A program made the position numbers and the translations under genes. From positions 84,151 to 148,150 of the forward strand of contig JAJQBK010000041.1 of the NCBI GenBank assembly GCA_021203305.1: 64,000 nucleotides of DNA, read 5' to 3'. The first letter of the stretch is position 1. Every line of letters begins with the position of its first letter. Positions 30,374 through 39,767 of this stretch are shown piece by piece. The notes under the pieces were generated by a model. The model saw only the letters and a list, made by a program, of their open reading frames with translations. It did not search any database and had not been told where the DNA came from. This DNA is from Lachnospiraceae bacterium. GTDB lineage: Bacteria; Bacillota; Clostridia; Lachnospirales; Lachnospiraceae.

Positions 30374-31276
30374 TTATCCCTTCACTCCGCCCAGCGTAAC
30401 GCCGCTCTTGAAGTATTTCTGGATAAAGGGATATACCACCAGCATGGGGACGGTCGCCACCACGATGATGGCGTAGGCCACAGTCGTGCCCGACACCAGC
30501 GTATCCGGGGTGATGGCGGTTTCCGCGTCCACCAGGTTTGTCTGATCCACGATCAGCTTTTTCAGCACCACCTGCAGGGGCTGCTTGTCATCATCCGTCA
30601 GCAGCACGCTGGCCCAGAAGTAGCCGTTCCAGCGGGAAACCATGTAAAACAGGGTAACCGTCGCCAGGGCTGCCTTGGAAAGGGGCAGATAAATCCAGGC
30701 GAAAACCGTCAGCGTATTGGCACCGTCAATTCTGGCGGCCTCCTCAAAGTCGCCGGGAACCTGCTCAAAAAAGCTTTTCAGAATGAACACATTGTATACA
30801 TTAATGGCAAAGCTCATCATGATTCCCCAATGACTGTTGGTCAGATGATAGGAACGGATCGTCTGGTACAGAGGCAGCATACCCGCACTGAACCACATGG
30901 TAAAGGCCACGAACAACGTAAAGAACCTTTTAAACGGCAGCTCCTTTTTGGAAAGCGCATAGGCCAGCGTTACAGAAAAGAACATATTGACCGCTACGCC
31001 TCCCACCGTGATAATGATGGTGTTCAGATAACCCGTCCAGATACTGCTGGTATTAAAAGCCCTGATATAAGCAGCCAGTGTAAATCCTCCTGGCAGCAGC
31101 ACCACGCTTCCGTCGCTGACATAAAATGGTCTGCTGAAGGAAGCAATCAGCACATACCACATGGGGTAGAAGGCGATGATACATACTGCAACGGCTATCA
31201 GGGTGACTACAATATTAAAAATCCGATCGCCCATTCCCTGAAACCTGTCATTGCCTGATTTGACTTTTGATTTCAT
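30374..31276 (-). CDS. ABC carbohydrate permease, LplC type
   Basis: This 300-residue membrane protein has six hydrophobic helices and the EAA motif EEAARIDGANTLTVFAWIYLP. It ends in SGVTLGGVKG, the hallmark tail of LplC/YtcP permeases. It forms the channel with the LplB-type permease encoded 14 bases upstream, and serves the Tat-signal binding protein downstream. No ATPase gene is present, so a shared MsmX-type ATPase is expected. Confidence 0.93.
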   Translation of the reverse strand: MKSKVKSGNDRFQGMGDRIFNIVVTLIAVAVCIIAFYPMWYVLIASFSRPFYVSDGSVVLLPGGFTLAAYIRAFNTSSIWTGYLNTIIITVGGVAVNMFFSVTLAYALSKKELPFKRFFTLFVAFTMWFSAGMLPLYQTIRSYHLTNSHWGIMMSFAINVYNVFILKSFFEQVPGDFEEAARIDGANTLTVFAWIYLPLSKAALATVTLFYMVSRWNGYFWASVLLTDDDKQPLQVVLKKLIVDQTNLVDAETAITPDTLVSGTTVAYAIIVVATVPMLVVYPFIQKYFKSGVTLGGVKG

Positions 31277-31290
31277 AATCCTCCCCCTTT

Positions 31291-32202
31291 CTAGAACATG
31301 GATGATTCTGTGAATTTCTCGCTGGCATAGTTGGTCAGCAATACCAGAACCAGAGCTACCAGGGATTCAAACAGACCAGCCGCAGTGGAGATACCGAAGT
31401 TATTCTGTACAATACCAAGACGATATGTCAATGTGCTGATGACATCGGCTGTTTCATAAGTGGAGGGCTGGTACAACAGAATGATGGTCTCATAGCCCAC
31501 CTTGATGATACCGCCCACATTCAAAATCAGCATCACTACGATGGTATTCATCAGTCCCGGAAGGGTCACATACCAGATCTGCTTTAAGCGGCTGGCTCCA
31601 TCCAGGCTGGCAGCCTCATACAGGCCCTCGTCGATGCCCGCCAGCGCCGCGATATAGACCACCGCGTTGTATCTGGAATTTTTCCACAGATTCAGGATGA
31701 TGTAGATGCCGCGGAAGTACTTGGCCTGCACCAGGAAGTAAATGGAATCCAGCCCGAAGAAATTGCGGATCAGGTTGATGATGCCCGTGCTGGGGGAACA
31801 GAAGCTGACTACCATACCGCAGGCCACCACCGTGGAGATAAAGTACGGAATGAAGGTCAGCGTCTGCGTCAGCTTCCCCAGGAACTTAATCCGCACCTGA
31901 TTGATCACAATCGCCAGAAAAATCGGAAACGGAAAGCAAAACAAAAGCTGCAGTCCGCCGATAATCAGCGTATTGCGGAGCGCCCTGGGGAAGTCTGCCC
32001 CCTGGAACAGGGTTTTAAAATTCTGCAGACCCACAAAGGTACTGCCGGAAAAGCCCTTGAATACATTGTAATTGTAGAAAGCCATCCGGATGCCCGCAAT
32101 CGGTACATAGGCAAACATCACCAGCCATATGATCCCCGGTGCCAGAAGCAGCAGCAGGAGCCAGTCTGTCTTTTTCAGTCTTTTTTTCAGTGACAAAAGC
32201 AT
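31291..32202 (-). CDS. ABC carbohydrate permease, LplB type
   Basis: This 303-residue membrane permease is the first gene of the polysaccharide operon. Its EAA motif reads YEAASLDGASRLKQIWYVTLPG and its end contains NYASEKFTESSMF, as in LplB/YteP proteins. GAAGGAGG lies about nine bases before the ATG. A 338-bp control region lies upstream, after the terminator of the sensor-regulator gene. Operon order on the minus strand is LplB, LplC, binding protein, GH88, GH39, GH2, lyase, isomerase. Confidence 0.93.
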   Translation of the reverse strand: MLLSLKKRLKKTDWLLLLLLAPGIIWLVMFAYVPIAGIRMAFYNYNVFKGFSGSTFVGLQNFKTLFQGADFPRALRNTLIIGGLQLLFCFPFPIFLAIVINQVRIKFLGKLTQTLTFIPYFISTVVACGMVVSFCSPSTGIINLIRNFFGLDSIYFLVQAKYFRGIYIILNLWKNSRYNAVVYIAALAGIDEGLYEAASLDGASRLKQIWYVTLPGLMNTIVVMLILNVGGIIKVGYETIILLYQPSTYETADVISTLTYRLGIVQNNFGISTAAGLFESLVALVLVLLTNYASEKFTESSMF

Positions 32203-32243
32203 CGGCCTGATATCCTCCTTCTTTTTGTTTGATTTGTTGTGTT

Positions 32244-32257
32244 CAATTGATCAATTG
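32244..32257. promoter_or_regulatory. 14-bp perfect palindrome upstream of the LplB gene
   Basis: CAATTGATCAATTG is a perfect palindrome 42 bases before the LplB start, in the 338-bp gap 32203-32540. That gap holds no gene; its only other clear feature is the terminator at 32499-32524. It could be an operator for the operon. Confidence 0.45.
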
Positions 32258-32498
32258 TCTGTGAACCTATCCTGACAGAAATAGCCAGGAAAGTAAATCT
32301 TCATCTTTTTTATAAATGTGCATTTTTTGTCTGTTTTTGAGGTTTTTTCATAAATCACATTTATTATATTTGTATATTTTGCCGGTTCTTTCGATCTCCA
32401 CTTTTCAAACAATACACAATTTCTCCAGAATGAAGAATTCTGAAGGTGTTTCAGACCAGATACTTCGCAAACTCTGCCTCCGTCCAAAAAGATGTCAT

Positions 32499-32524
32499 AA
32501 AAAATCCCCGGCTGTAAACCGGGG
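32499..32524 (-). terminator. terminator of the AraC sensor gene
   Basis: On the minus strand CCCCGG and CCGGGG pair around a seven-base loop and are followed by ATTTTTT, 17 bases after the stop of the sensor gene. Confidence 0.85.
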
Positions 32525-32540
32525 AACCTTCATTCTTATT

Positions 32541-34685
32541 TTATTTAGGGCTATAATTCTGCGGAGAAATGCCGGTGTACTTTTTGTACACCCGGATAAA
32601 ACTGTTCGCGCTGTTGAAACCCACCAGCTGCGCCAGCTCATTGGTGGTGATGTCGGGATTTTCCCGCTGCAGCTGCTGCGCCATCTTCACGCGGTAACCG
32701 TTCAGATAATTTTTATAATTTTCATTGGTCAGCTGCTTGAACACCAGGCTGCACTGTTGCGGTGTAATGCCCATCTCCTGCGCAATATCAGTCAGTCCGA
32801 TATCATACATATAATGATCGTGAATAAAGCCGAGCATCCGGTTCATCAGCGCCGTATTGCTCTGCGTTCTCTGCGCTGCAACCGTTTCGATCATCTTCTG
32901 TATTTCATTCCGAAGGAGGGAAATTACCTCCTGCTCTCCCTCCGCGTCATAAAGCGCCAGTACCTCCGCTCCGGAAACAGGGCGATCGATGGACTTTTCG
33001 TTTCCCATTCGACTGTATATCCGATTGATGGTACTGACCAGCGCAAGGATAAAACCTTCCACCTGCTGAATGGCAATCTTTCTGCCCTGCAGATTATCCC
33101 GAACACATTCGTCAAACAGGTCTAACGCAGCGTTGTCTCCCTCCAATGTCCAGTGAATCAGCTGATTCTCCGTGGTCACAGGATAAGAATAGCTTTCCTG
33201 GGCTGTTTTTTTCATTCTGTCCGCCCGCAGTATCTCTTCATCAGGGTGCGCCTCCTGCAGCCGCAGCACGCTGACCGCCTGCTTGTATGCCTGCCTGAGC
33301 GCTGTCTGACCGGTCTTTTCCTCGCTGATGGCGGCGGTTACCGTTCTGTCCTCCATAACTTCCGCAAAAAGCTGCTGTACAATCTGTTCTACCTGATCTA
33401 CATTCTGATCCCGGAAAATCATGACCCATTTTTCCTGGGGCATACTGACAAAGATCAGCTCATACTGCTTTGCAAAGATGCGTATATCGTTTTTCAGCAG
33501 AAACCGGCTGTTGTCGTCCATCTCCTCATCCACATCAAACACCGTCACACAGACCGATTTACAGTTCATCGTCTCCCCGGCGATTACACTTCCGGAGAGC
33601 AGCCTGACATACTGATCCTCCTGGCTCTGCAGCCGATGATTTTCCAGCATTTCCTCCATCTTTCGATTGAGCAGCTTCAGCTGAATCACATTATTGCGGA
33701 GCATGGCAAATTCATCGATCTCACCCTGCGGATCTTCCATCTCCAGCTCCTGCATAAAGCTGCGCACCGGGCTGTATATTCTCTGTGTCAGCAGATACAT
33801 CAGCACGCTGAAAACCCCCATCAGCATCAGGAAGCTGGCCGCCAGAGTCAGAAACTGCTGCACCATGGTGTCCTCCGGAAACCAGTAATACTGGAGCTGC
33901 CCGTCTGCCACATCCACGCTGTAGATGTGAGAGGTCCAGTGCTGAAGCACGCCGCCCTGATCCGTCCCTTCGGCCAGCGCCTTTTGCAGCATAGCGTAAT
34001 CCTGCTCCGAATCCTCATCCATATTGGTGGAAATGACGGTGCCGTTCCACACCAGCGCCCAGTTCCCATCCACCGATGATATCGGCAGAATCAGAAAATA
34101 AATGGCCTCGCCGGAGGCGTGACGGTTATAAAACAGACAGATCAGGCTCTCCTCATTCTTCGTTCCGGTGCTGGTCAGAAAACAGGTGCCGTAATCCCGC
34201 ACCTGCTCCACAGTGGCAAGCCATTCCTCCATGTCCAGTCCAAATTGTCCGTAAAAGAAATCACTGTCATCCGTCGACGCGCTGTTCATGTAACACTGGG
34301 TCACCCTGGCCCCGATTTTCCAGGCTCCGATGGAATAGCTGTAGCTGTTCAACCATGTAACCTGCTTTTTGATCTCCGCCAGAAGATGAACTCCCTCCAG
34401 TCTCTCCTCGCTTTCTGTTTTGGCAGCGGCCCACGCGCTGGCTGAGGAACTGGTCCGGATGTTGCTCACAGACTGGCAGGCGATCGAATACATGGTTTCA
34501 AAGGAGGCAGCCGTATTTTCCATGACACCCTGATTGTAGGAATATTCTGTCTGTACACTGTGAAAAAATATATAACCACTGGCACCCAGAGCGAATATCA
34601 GCGCAAAGGTCAGCATAATATTCGTAAAAATCCTCTGATAGCGGTATCGAACGGCACCACGAAATCCATTTATTTTCTTTTTCAT
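32541..34685 (-). CDS. membrane-bound AraC-family sensor regulator
   Basis: This 714-residue protein begins with a transmembrane helix (NIMLTFALIFALGASGYIFF), followed by an extracytoplasmic sensor of about 240 residues and a second helix near 270-290 (FLTLAASFLMLMGVFSVLMYLL). A cytoplasmic linker leads to a C-terminal AraC helix-turn-helix pair ending TNELAQLVGFNSANSFIRVYKKYTGISP. I chose the ATG at 34683-34685 because AAGGAGG lies nine bases upstream. This YesS-like design is typical next to Lpl-type importers. It probably senses a glycan fragment outside the cell and activates the LplB operon just downstream. Confidence 0.9.
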   Translation of the reverse strand: MKKKINGFRGAVRYRYQRIFTNIMLTFALIFALGASGYIFFHSVQTEYSYNQGVMENTAASFETMYSIACQSVSNIRTSSSASAWAAAKTESEERLEGVHLLAEIKKQVTWLNSYSYSIGAWKIGARVTQCYMNSASTDDSDFFYGQFGLDMEEWLATVEQVRDYGTCFLTSTGTKNEESLICLFYNRHASGEAIYFLILPISSVDGNWALVWNGTVISTNMDEDSEQDYAMLQKALAEGTDQGGVLQHWTSHIYSVDVADGQLQYYWFPEDTMVQQFLTLAASFLMLMGVFSVLMYLLTQRIYSPVRSFMQELEMEDPQGEIDEFAMLRNNVIQLKLLNRKMEEMLENHRLQSQEDQYVRLLSGSVIAGETMNCKSVCVTVFDVDEEMDDNSRFLLKNDIRIFAKQYELIFVSMPQEKWVMIFRDQNVDQVEQIVQQLFAEVMEDRTVTAAISEEKTGQTALRQAYKQAVSVLRLQEAHPDEEILRADRMKKTAQESYSYPVTTENQLIHWTLEGDNAALDLFDECVRDNLQGRKIAIQQVEGFILALVSTINRIYSRMGNEKSIDRPVSGAEVLALYDAEGEQEVISLLRNEIQKMIETVAAQRTQSNTALMNRMLGFIHDHYMYDIGLTDIAQEMGITPQQCSLVFKQLTNENYKNYLNGYRVKMAQQLQRENPDITTNELAQLVGFNSANSFIRVYKKYTGISPQNYSPK

Positions 34686-34793
34686 CCGCAGCTCCTCCTT
34701 CATCATCCTGAAATATCGTTCCATTTCACCTACAGGTACCTGCTCTGAAATCAGTACCTTTCTTCCGGATTCTTTTTACTGCTTATTGTAACA

Positions 34794-34840
34794 TAAAACT
34801 GTGCCTGTTTCCTCATTTTTTTAATCCGAAGCAGGCACAG
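34794..34840 (-). terminator. terminator of the fucU-fucI unit
   Basis: On the minus strand CTGTGCCTG and CAGGCACAG (9 bp) enclose a 24-base loop and are followed by TTTTATG. It lies about 29 bases after the fucI stop. Confidence 0.7.
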
Positions 34841-34868
34841 TGAGGGTGTAATAAATCAATTCGTGTTT

Positions 34869-36653
34869 TCAGCGATACATCGGTCCGTAGCTTCTGCACG
34901 CGGCATAGTCGGCCGCCTGCGTATCCTGAGTGCCGAAACTGGCCCAGGCATGAGGACGATATACCTTGTCCCTGGGTACATTGTGCATGGAAACCGGAAT
35001 GCGCAGCATGGAAGCCAGCGTAATGAGGTCAGCTCCCACATGGCCGTAGACGGTCACACCGTGGTTAGCGCCCCAATTGGCCATAACGGAATACACATCC
35101 CTGAACGCACCCTCTCCGGTGAGACGCGGCGCAAACCAGGTGGTCGGCCAGGTAAAGTCCGTGCGCTTGTCGATCACCTCATGAATCTCGTCCGGCAGAT
35201 TGGCCGTAAATCCTTCCGCGATCTGCAGTACGGGGCCGACGCCCTGCACGATATTGAAGCGAAGCATGGTCACAGGCATCTCGGCACTGCAGCGGAAATG
35301 GCTGGAAAAACCGCCTCCACGGAAATATTCATAGTCCGCTCTGCGCCAGTCGGTGGCCTTCAGGCAGGCCTTCACGTCCTCTTTGGTCATGCTCCAGAAG
35401 GGCTTCATGCAGCCGTGTCCGTTTTCATCCTTTGAGGCGCTGCTGCCGTCCAGGGCGGTGGCGCCGGAATTGATCAGATGAATAAAGCCGCCAGCTGCCA
35501 CACCCTCCGGTTTTAAGCCGGTGACCCGCTCACATGCCTCAGGGCTCCAGTAGGTGCGCACATCATGGAAGCAGGGTGCGCTGCCGCCAACCAGAGTGCC
35601 CAGCAGCATGGAAATGCCGTTACAGGTGTCATTTTCAGTAGCAAACGCTGTTGGAGCCTTGACACCATTCCAGTCAAAGGTGGACGCCAGAATGGCCTCC
35701 GTAAAGTCCGCGTTGGGCAGCCAGTCCGTCCACTGGCGCTGCCCCTGGAAGCCGCCGGCAACCGCGTTTTTGCCCAGCGCCTCCTCGTGCCAGCCCAACT
35801 CGTCCAGCTTCGGATTGCCAAAGAGGATATCCCGGATGATGATGGTCATTTTCACGACGAATTCCCAGTCCCTGTCAGGCTCTATCAGTTTGGAGCGGGT
35901 AATAATCTCCGGGAGATTTTTGCCCAGGTTTTTATCCAGTCCCTCCGGGCAATTCTCTTTGATCCAGGAAAGGGCTGTCTGATATTCATCCTCATCGTAG
36001 ATGTGCAGCGCCATCCGGCGTAAAATTTCGACCTCATCCACCCACTCGGCGCGGATGCCGAGATATTTTTGCAACACGTCCGCGTCACAGTAACTGCCCG
36101 CGATGCCCATGGCGATGGCGCCTACATTCACGTAGGACTTATTCTTCATCCAGCCCACAGCCACCGCGCATCTGGCAAAACGGAGAATCTTTTCGGCAGC
36201 ATCCGCGGGAATGGAGGTATCGTCAGCATCCTGCACGTCATGTCCGTATATGGCAAAGGCAGGAAGACCTCTCTGCGCGTGGGCGGCCATCACAGCAGCC
36301 AGATAGACGGCGCCGGGACGCTCTGTGCCATTGAAGCCCCAGACCGCCTTGATGGTATTCGGATCCATATCAAACGTCTCCGTGCCATAGCACCAGCAGG
36401 GCGTGACGGACAGGGTCGCCACTACATTCTCTGTAGAAAACTGCTCCGCTACCCTGGCGGCTTCCGCGCCGCCTCCAATGGTCGTGCAGCCAACGACACA
36501 CTGAACCGGCGTGCCGTCCGGGTATTTCAGGCTCTGAGAAATCAGCGCGGCCGCGCCGTTGGCCATATTCATGGTCTGAACCTCCAGACTCTCGCGAACT
36601 CCGCCCCAGCGGCCGTCGATGACAGGACGTATCCCGATTTTCGGATAAAGCAT
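34869..36653 (-). CDS. fucI: L-fucose isomerase
   Basis: This 594-residue protein matches FucI in length and motifs: [20 protein letters not shown] at the start, [31 protein letters not shown], and the metal-site segment [17 protein letters not shown]. It converts L-fucose to L-fuculose (also D-arabinose to ribulose) with manganese. AAGGAGG lies nine bases before the ATG. It follows fucU by 24 bases. Fucose would come from the GH95 enzyme. No fuculokinase of the FGGY family or fuculose-phosphate aldolase is in the window. Confidence 0.97.
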   Translation of the reverse strand: MLYPKIGIRPVIDGRWGGVRESLEVQTMNMANGAAALISQSLKYPDGTPVQCVVGCTTIGGGAEAARVAEQFSTENVVATLSVTPCWCYGTETFDMDPNTIKAVWGFNGTERPGAVYLAAVMAAHAQRGLPAFAIYGHDVQDADDTSIPADAAEKILRFARCAVAVGWMKNKSYVNVGAIAMGIAGSYCDADVLQKYLGIRAEWVDEVEILRRMALHIYDEDEYQTALSWIKENCPEGLDKNLGKNLPEIITRSKLIEPDRDWEFVVKMTIIIRDILFGNPKLDELGWHEEALGKNAVAGGFQGQRQWTDWLPNADFTEAILASTFDWNGVKAPTAFATENDTCNGISMLLGTLVGGSAPCFHDVRTYWSPEACERVTGLKPEGVAAGGFIHLINSGATALDGSSASKDENGHGCMKPFWSMTKEDVKACLKATDWRRADYEYFRGGGFSSHFRCSAEMPVTMLRFNIVQGVGPVLQIAEGFTANLPDEIHEVIDKRTDFTWPTTWFAPRLTGEGAFRDVYSVMANWGANHGVTVYGHVGADLITLASMLRIPVSMHNVPRDKVYRPHAWASFGTQDTQAADYAACRSYGPMYR

Positions 36654-36677
36654 GTTGTATACCTCCTTGGATTTTTT

Positions 36678-37112
36678 CTATTTCACTACGCCTTTTTTCA
36701 ATAAAATATTGGCGTAAATTTCCGTTTCTGACGTAGCTACAATGCAGTATGCCTTCTTTGCCCTCTCATAAAAGGCAAAGCGATCGATAAACTCGATATG
36801 CGCCGGATTTTCGCCATGGCGCATAAGCGTTTCGCGGTATAAATCCCAGATGGTGGGCTTTATGGGATCGCCGGGCACCACCGACATGAGTCCAACCGGA
36901 TTTTCCACATACTGATCCAGAGGCATCAGGGTGAGAATGGCATCCAGCAGCTCATTCACGCGATGACCATCCTCGCGGACCACGATGGCGTCTTTTCCCA
37001 TGGACTGTGCCGGGAAATTCCCGTCTCCTATGACAATTTCATCTCCATGTCCCATTTCCATTAAAACCTTTAAAAGCTCGGGAGATAAAACAGAAGGTAT
37101 ATTGATCAGCAT
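36678..37112 (-). CDS. fucU: L-fucose mutarotase
   Basis: This 144-residue RbsD/FucU-family protein has the key segments MGHGDEIVIGDGNFPA (with the catalytic-type His and Asp) and FAFYERAKKAYCIVATSE. It speeds exchange between alpha- and beta-fucose so that FucI receives its preferred anomer. It is the first clear gene of the fucU-fucI pair. The ribosome site is weak (AGGAAAG, 13 bases upstream), and a 28-codon frame with a strong site lies upstream. Confidence 0.95.
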   Translation of the reverse strand: MLINIPSVLSPELLKVLMEMGHGDEIVIGDGNFPAQSMGKDAIVVREDGHRVNELLDAILTLMPLDQYVENPVGLMSVVPGDPIKPTIWDLYRETLMRHGENPAHIEFIDRFAFYERAKKAYCIVATSETEIYANILLKKGVVK

Positions 37113-37151
37113 TCTCGTTTCTCACTTTCCTGTCGCCGTCTGCACAGCCGC

Positions 37152-37238
37152 TCACTCTGCGGGACAGCCCTCAACTGTCGGCATATTCACAACCATGTCT
37201 CTCACAGCAACTTTTATTGAATAATACAATCTTATCAT
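37152..37238 (-). CDS. possible 28-residue leader peptide upstream of fucU
   Basis: An ATG at 37236-37238 has AGGAGG six bases before it, better than the site of fucU itself. The frame encodes 28 residues (starting MIRLYYS, ending GCPAE) and stops 39 bases before fucU. It is not recognised. It might be a leader peptide, a gene remnant or chance. Confidence 0.35.
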   Translation of the reverse strand: MIRLYYSIKVAVRDMVVNMPTVEGCPAE

Positions 37239-37342
37239 TGCTTCCTCCTGATTTCCTGTGATAAAATGGTCATAAGTTGGATAATATTCACTTTTTCTTT
37301 TCATGAGAATTTTTCACTGCTGTAAAAGACAGGAGATGCAAT

Positions 37343-38221
37343 ATGCGTTATTTATCGGAACATGAGCAACTGGTGCGGGGTACATCCGAATTTCCTGTGG
37401 CCTTCTATCATGTCACAAAAGAACATATCCGCTATGAGATGCCGTTTCACTGGCACATGGAATGCGAACTGATTGTGATAAGCAAGGGGTGTTTCCGCCT
37501 GTCTGTGGGAAACGCCGCCCTCCTTCTGTCCGCAGGGGACGCCGCCTTTGTGCCTTCCGGCATGATCCACGGCGGAACGCCTAAGGACTGCGAATACCAG
37601 TGCGTTGTCTTTGATTATGACAAATTATTTCAGGAAAAGCGGGTATGCCGGGAGCTGTACAGAAAATGGCAGTTTCTCATCGTCCAGCAGTTCAGTCACT
37701 TTTCCGCGCAAAGTCCCGAAGCCTCTCTTGCGGCCAAACTCTGCGAAATCTTATCCGCCCCAAAACAGGGATATGAATTCAAGGTGATCGGAATGCTCTG
37801 GGAATTGTTGGGGTGGCTGATTGAAAAGGCTCGGAATTTTCACCCGGAAAACGCCGCAGACCACAGACGCCGGGAGCTTCTCAAAAGGGTGCTGTGGCGC
37901 ATCCGTGTGGATTATGACAAGGATCTTACTCTGGATGATCTGGCCCGGGAAAGCGGTCTGGCGCCCCGCTACTTTTGCCGGATTTTCAGAGAAGCCACCG
38001 GCCGGACTCCCATTGATTATCTGAATTTTTACCGTGTGGAATGCGCTGCGGAGCTGCTTTGCGGCACTGACAATGAAATTCTGGACATCGCCTTTTCCTG
38101 CGGTTTTCATGACGCCGCGTACTTTTCCAGAGTTTTCAGGCAGTATAAACAGATGTCGCCCCGGGAATACCGTCAGCGACACCACAGGGAAGCAGATATC
38201 CGGAATTCTGAAAATCCCTGA
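37343..38221 (+). CDS. AraC-family regulator next to fucU-fucI
   Basis: This 292-residue protein has an N-terminal cupin with a metal-type or sugar pocket (PFHWHMECELIVI, PSGMIHGG) and a C-terminal double helix-turn-helix (DLARESGLAPRYFCRIFREATGRTP, then FHDAAYFSRVFRQYKQMSPREYR). CAGGAG lies before the ATG. It is divergent from fucU-fucI, with 230 bases between starts, and upstream of a PfkB kinase on its own strand. It probably controls one or both units in response to fucose or a related sugar. Confidence 0.9.
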   Translation: MRYLSEHEQLVRGTSEFPVAFYHVTKEHIRYEMPFHWHMECELIVISKGCFRLSVGNAALLLSAGDAAFVPSGMIHGGTPKDCEYQCVVFDYDKLFQEKRVCRELYRKWQFLIVQQFSHFSAQSPEASLAAKLCEILSAPKQGYEFKVIGMLWELLGWLIEKARNFHPENAADHRRRELLKRVLWRIRVDYDKDLTLDDLARESGLAPRYFCRIFREATGRTPIDYLNFYRVECAAELLCGTDNEILDIAFSCGFHDAAYFSRVFRQYKQMSPREYRQRHHREADIRNSENP

Positions 38222-38232
38222 AAAATTGTTGA

Positions 38233-38261
38233 TTGACAAAACACCCCCGGACAGGTATGTT
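38233..38261 (+). promoter_or_regulatory. promoter of the PfkB kinase gene
   Basis: TTGACA (38233-38238) and TATGTT (38256-38261) have a 17-base spacer. They lie directly after the AraC gene, about 85 bases before the kinase start, so the kinase can be transcribed separately. Confidence 0.7.
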
Positions 38262-38346
38262 ATGCGTAACTGCTGCAGGCTGTGACCGCCGTATTCAGCA
38301 AATCGGCGCATCGGCACGCACAACAAAACCATACGGGGGTATTACA

Positions 38347-39312
38347 ATGTCTTCTCTGATTACCGCAATCGGTGAAATTCTCATCGACCTGACCCAGATT
38401 GGGGTCAATTCATCAAACATTCCTCTGTTCGCCGCCAATCCCGGCGGCGCACCGGCCAACGTAGCAGTGGCCGCCTCCCGGCTTGGAGCAAGAAGCGCCT
38501 TCATTGGCTGTGTCGGGCACGATGCCTACGGAAAACAATTGAGACAAACTCTGGAAGCTGACGGGGTGGACGTCAGAGGTCTTTATGTGACAGACAGCGC
38601 ACCCACCACACTGGCTGTGGTCAGCGTTGACCAAAAGGGCGAACGCTCCTTTCAGTTCTACCGCCATCCCGGCGCGGATATTTACCTGAATTTTGAAAAT
38701 ATTTCCAGAAACGTACTGGAAGAAACGGCTATACTCCACTTCGGCTCCGTCAGCCTGACGGATGAACCCAGCCGCAGCGCCACTCTTCTGTCAGCGAAAT
38801 ACGCCAGAAACCATGGAAAACTGATTTCCTATGATCCCAACTATCGCGCTGCTCTCTGGTCTGACGGGGACGAAGCCGCCGCGATGATGCGCAGACCGCT
38901 TCCCATGGTGGATATTCTGAAAATCAGTGATGAGGAAACCGTTCTTTTGTCTGGTTATGAGGATCCAACGGAAGCCGCTATTTGCCTGGAAGCCATGGGA
39001 ATCCAACTGGTTCTGGTCACTCTGGGCGCCAATGGCGTGCTGTACCGTTATCAGGGCAGGACAGGAATCGTACCCGGGTATCACGTGCAGGTTTCCGATA
39101 CCAACGGCGCCGGGGATACCTTCCTGGGCGCGGTACTCGCGAAACTGGCCAAGCGGCGACGCGCTCTGTCAGATCTGCCGGAAAATGAACTGCGGCAGAT
39201 TCTTTCCTATGCGAACGCGGCAGCCGCCCTCACGACCAGTCGTCCCGGCGCCATCCCCGCCATGCCGGGGAAGCGGGAGGTGCTTGCATTCATGGAAAGG
39301 CCGGCGCGGTAA
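38347..39312 (+). CDS. PfkB-family carbohydrate kinase (fructokinase-like)
   Basis: This 321-residue protein has both PfkB signatures: GGAPANVAVAASRLG near residue 37 and DTNGAGDTFLGAVLAKL with the catalytic Asp near residue 255. I chose the ATG at 38347-38349 because GGGGG lies about seven bases upstream; the longer open frame has no such site. Members phosphorylate fructose or other ketoses. Here it might act on fructose, on L-fuculose from FucI, or on the product of the AGE isomerase. The substrate is inferred from neighbours only. Confidence 0.9.
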   Translation: MSSLITAIGEILIDLTQIGVNSSNIPLFAANPGGAPANVAVAASRLGARSAFIGCVGHDAYGKQLRQTLEADGVDVRGLYVTDSAPTTLAVVSVDQKGERSFQFYRHPGADIYLNFENISRNVLEETAILHFGSVSLTDEPSRSATLLSAKYARNHGKLISYDPNYRAALWSDGDEAAAMMRRPLPMVDILKISDEETVLLSGYEDPTEAAICLEAMGIQLVLVTLGANGVLYRYQGRTGIVPGYHVQVSDTNGAGDTFLGAVLAKLAKRRRALSDLPENELRQILSYANAAAALTTSRPGAIPAMPGKREVLAFMERPAR

Positions 39313-39346
39313 ATTTTTCATTCTCCGCTTTTTCAGTCTGTATTCC

Positions 39347-39545
39347 TCACGCCATCCCCAGCAACAGCCCGATCAGGCGCACCGCGCCCGCCGCCAGCCA
39401 GGCAATGACGCACTGCTCTGTCACCACTCCCACGGCCCATTTGCCGCCAAGCTCCCGCTTAATGCGGACGATGGCCGCCACACAGGGGGATACAGCAGAC
39501 CGAACCCCAACAAGGTGGCCGCGTTTAACGGGGACAGGATGGAGG
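39347..39545 (-). pseudogene. feoB: 3' remnant of feoB (ferrous iron transporter)
   Basis: The minus strand encodes the C-terminal end of FeoB: ATLLGFGLLY, then (after a one-base deletion) PCVAAIVRIKRELGGKWAVGV and WLAAGAVRLIGLLLGMA with a stop. The Pro-Cys membrane motif is the FeoB hallmark. The frameshift lies between LLY and PCV. The 5' part of the gene is missing and joined to a GH95 fragment, so this is not functional. Confidence 0.8.
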
Positions 39546-39550
39546 CCACC

Positions 39551-39767
39551 TCCCCCGCCGGTTGTCTGTACCACAATCTGCTCATTCATTTCCTCCGTTT
39601 CCCTGTCTTCCCGAAATCTGTCTGTCCATAGTGCCATTTAGTCCGCTTCCGCTTCCAATGCTTCAATCAGAAAACTTACAGGGCGAAATCCATCGTTACA
39701 GGAAATCAGCGCTGATTTTTTGTTCTTCATCCACCCGCTGTATATATCTTCTCCGCCACAGGCCAGA
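39551..39767. repeat. duplicated segment, copy 2, with 5' fragment of a GH95 gene
   Basis: This segment matches 17340-17555. On the minus strand it includes the end of the intact TIGR04076 gene, a ribosome site and about twelve codons of a GH95 gene, after which GH95 homology stops at 39551 and the feoB fragment begins. Confidence 0.9.

Noticed and set aside
30353-31258. 301-codon plus-strand frame opposite the LplC-type permease
   Set aside because: Antisense to a permease with an intact EAA motif; Gln/His-rich composition and no start signal.
39347-39637. Apparent 96-residue protein with FeoB-like end
   Set aside because: It joins out-of-frame GH95 leader and feoB remnant sequence; treated as a pseudogene mosaic, not a gene.
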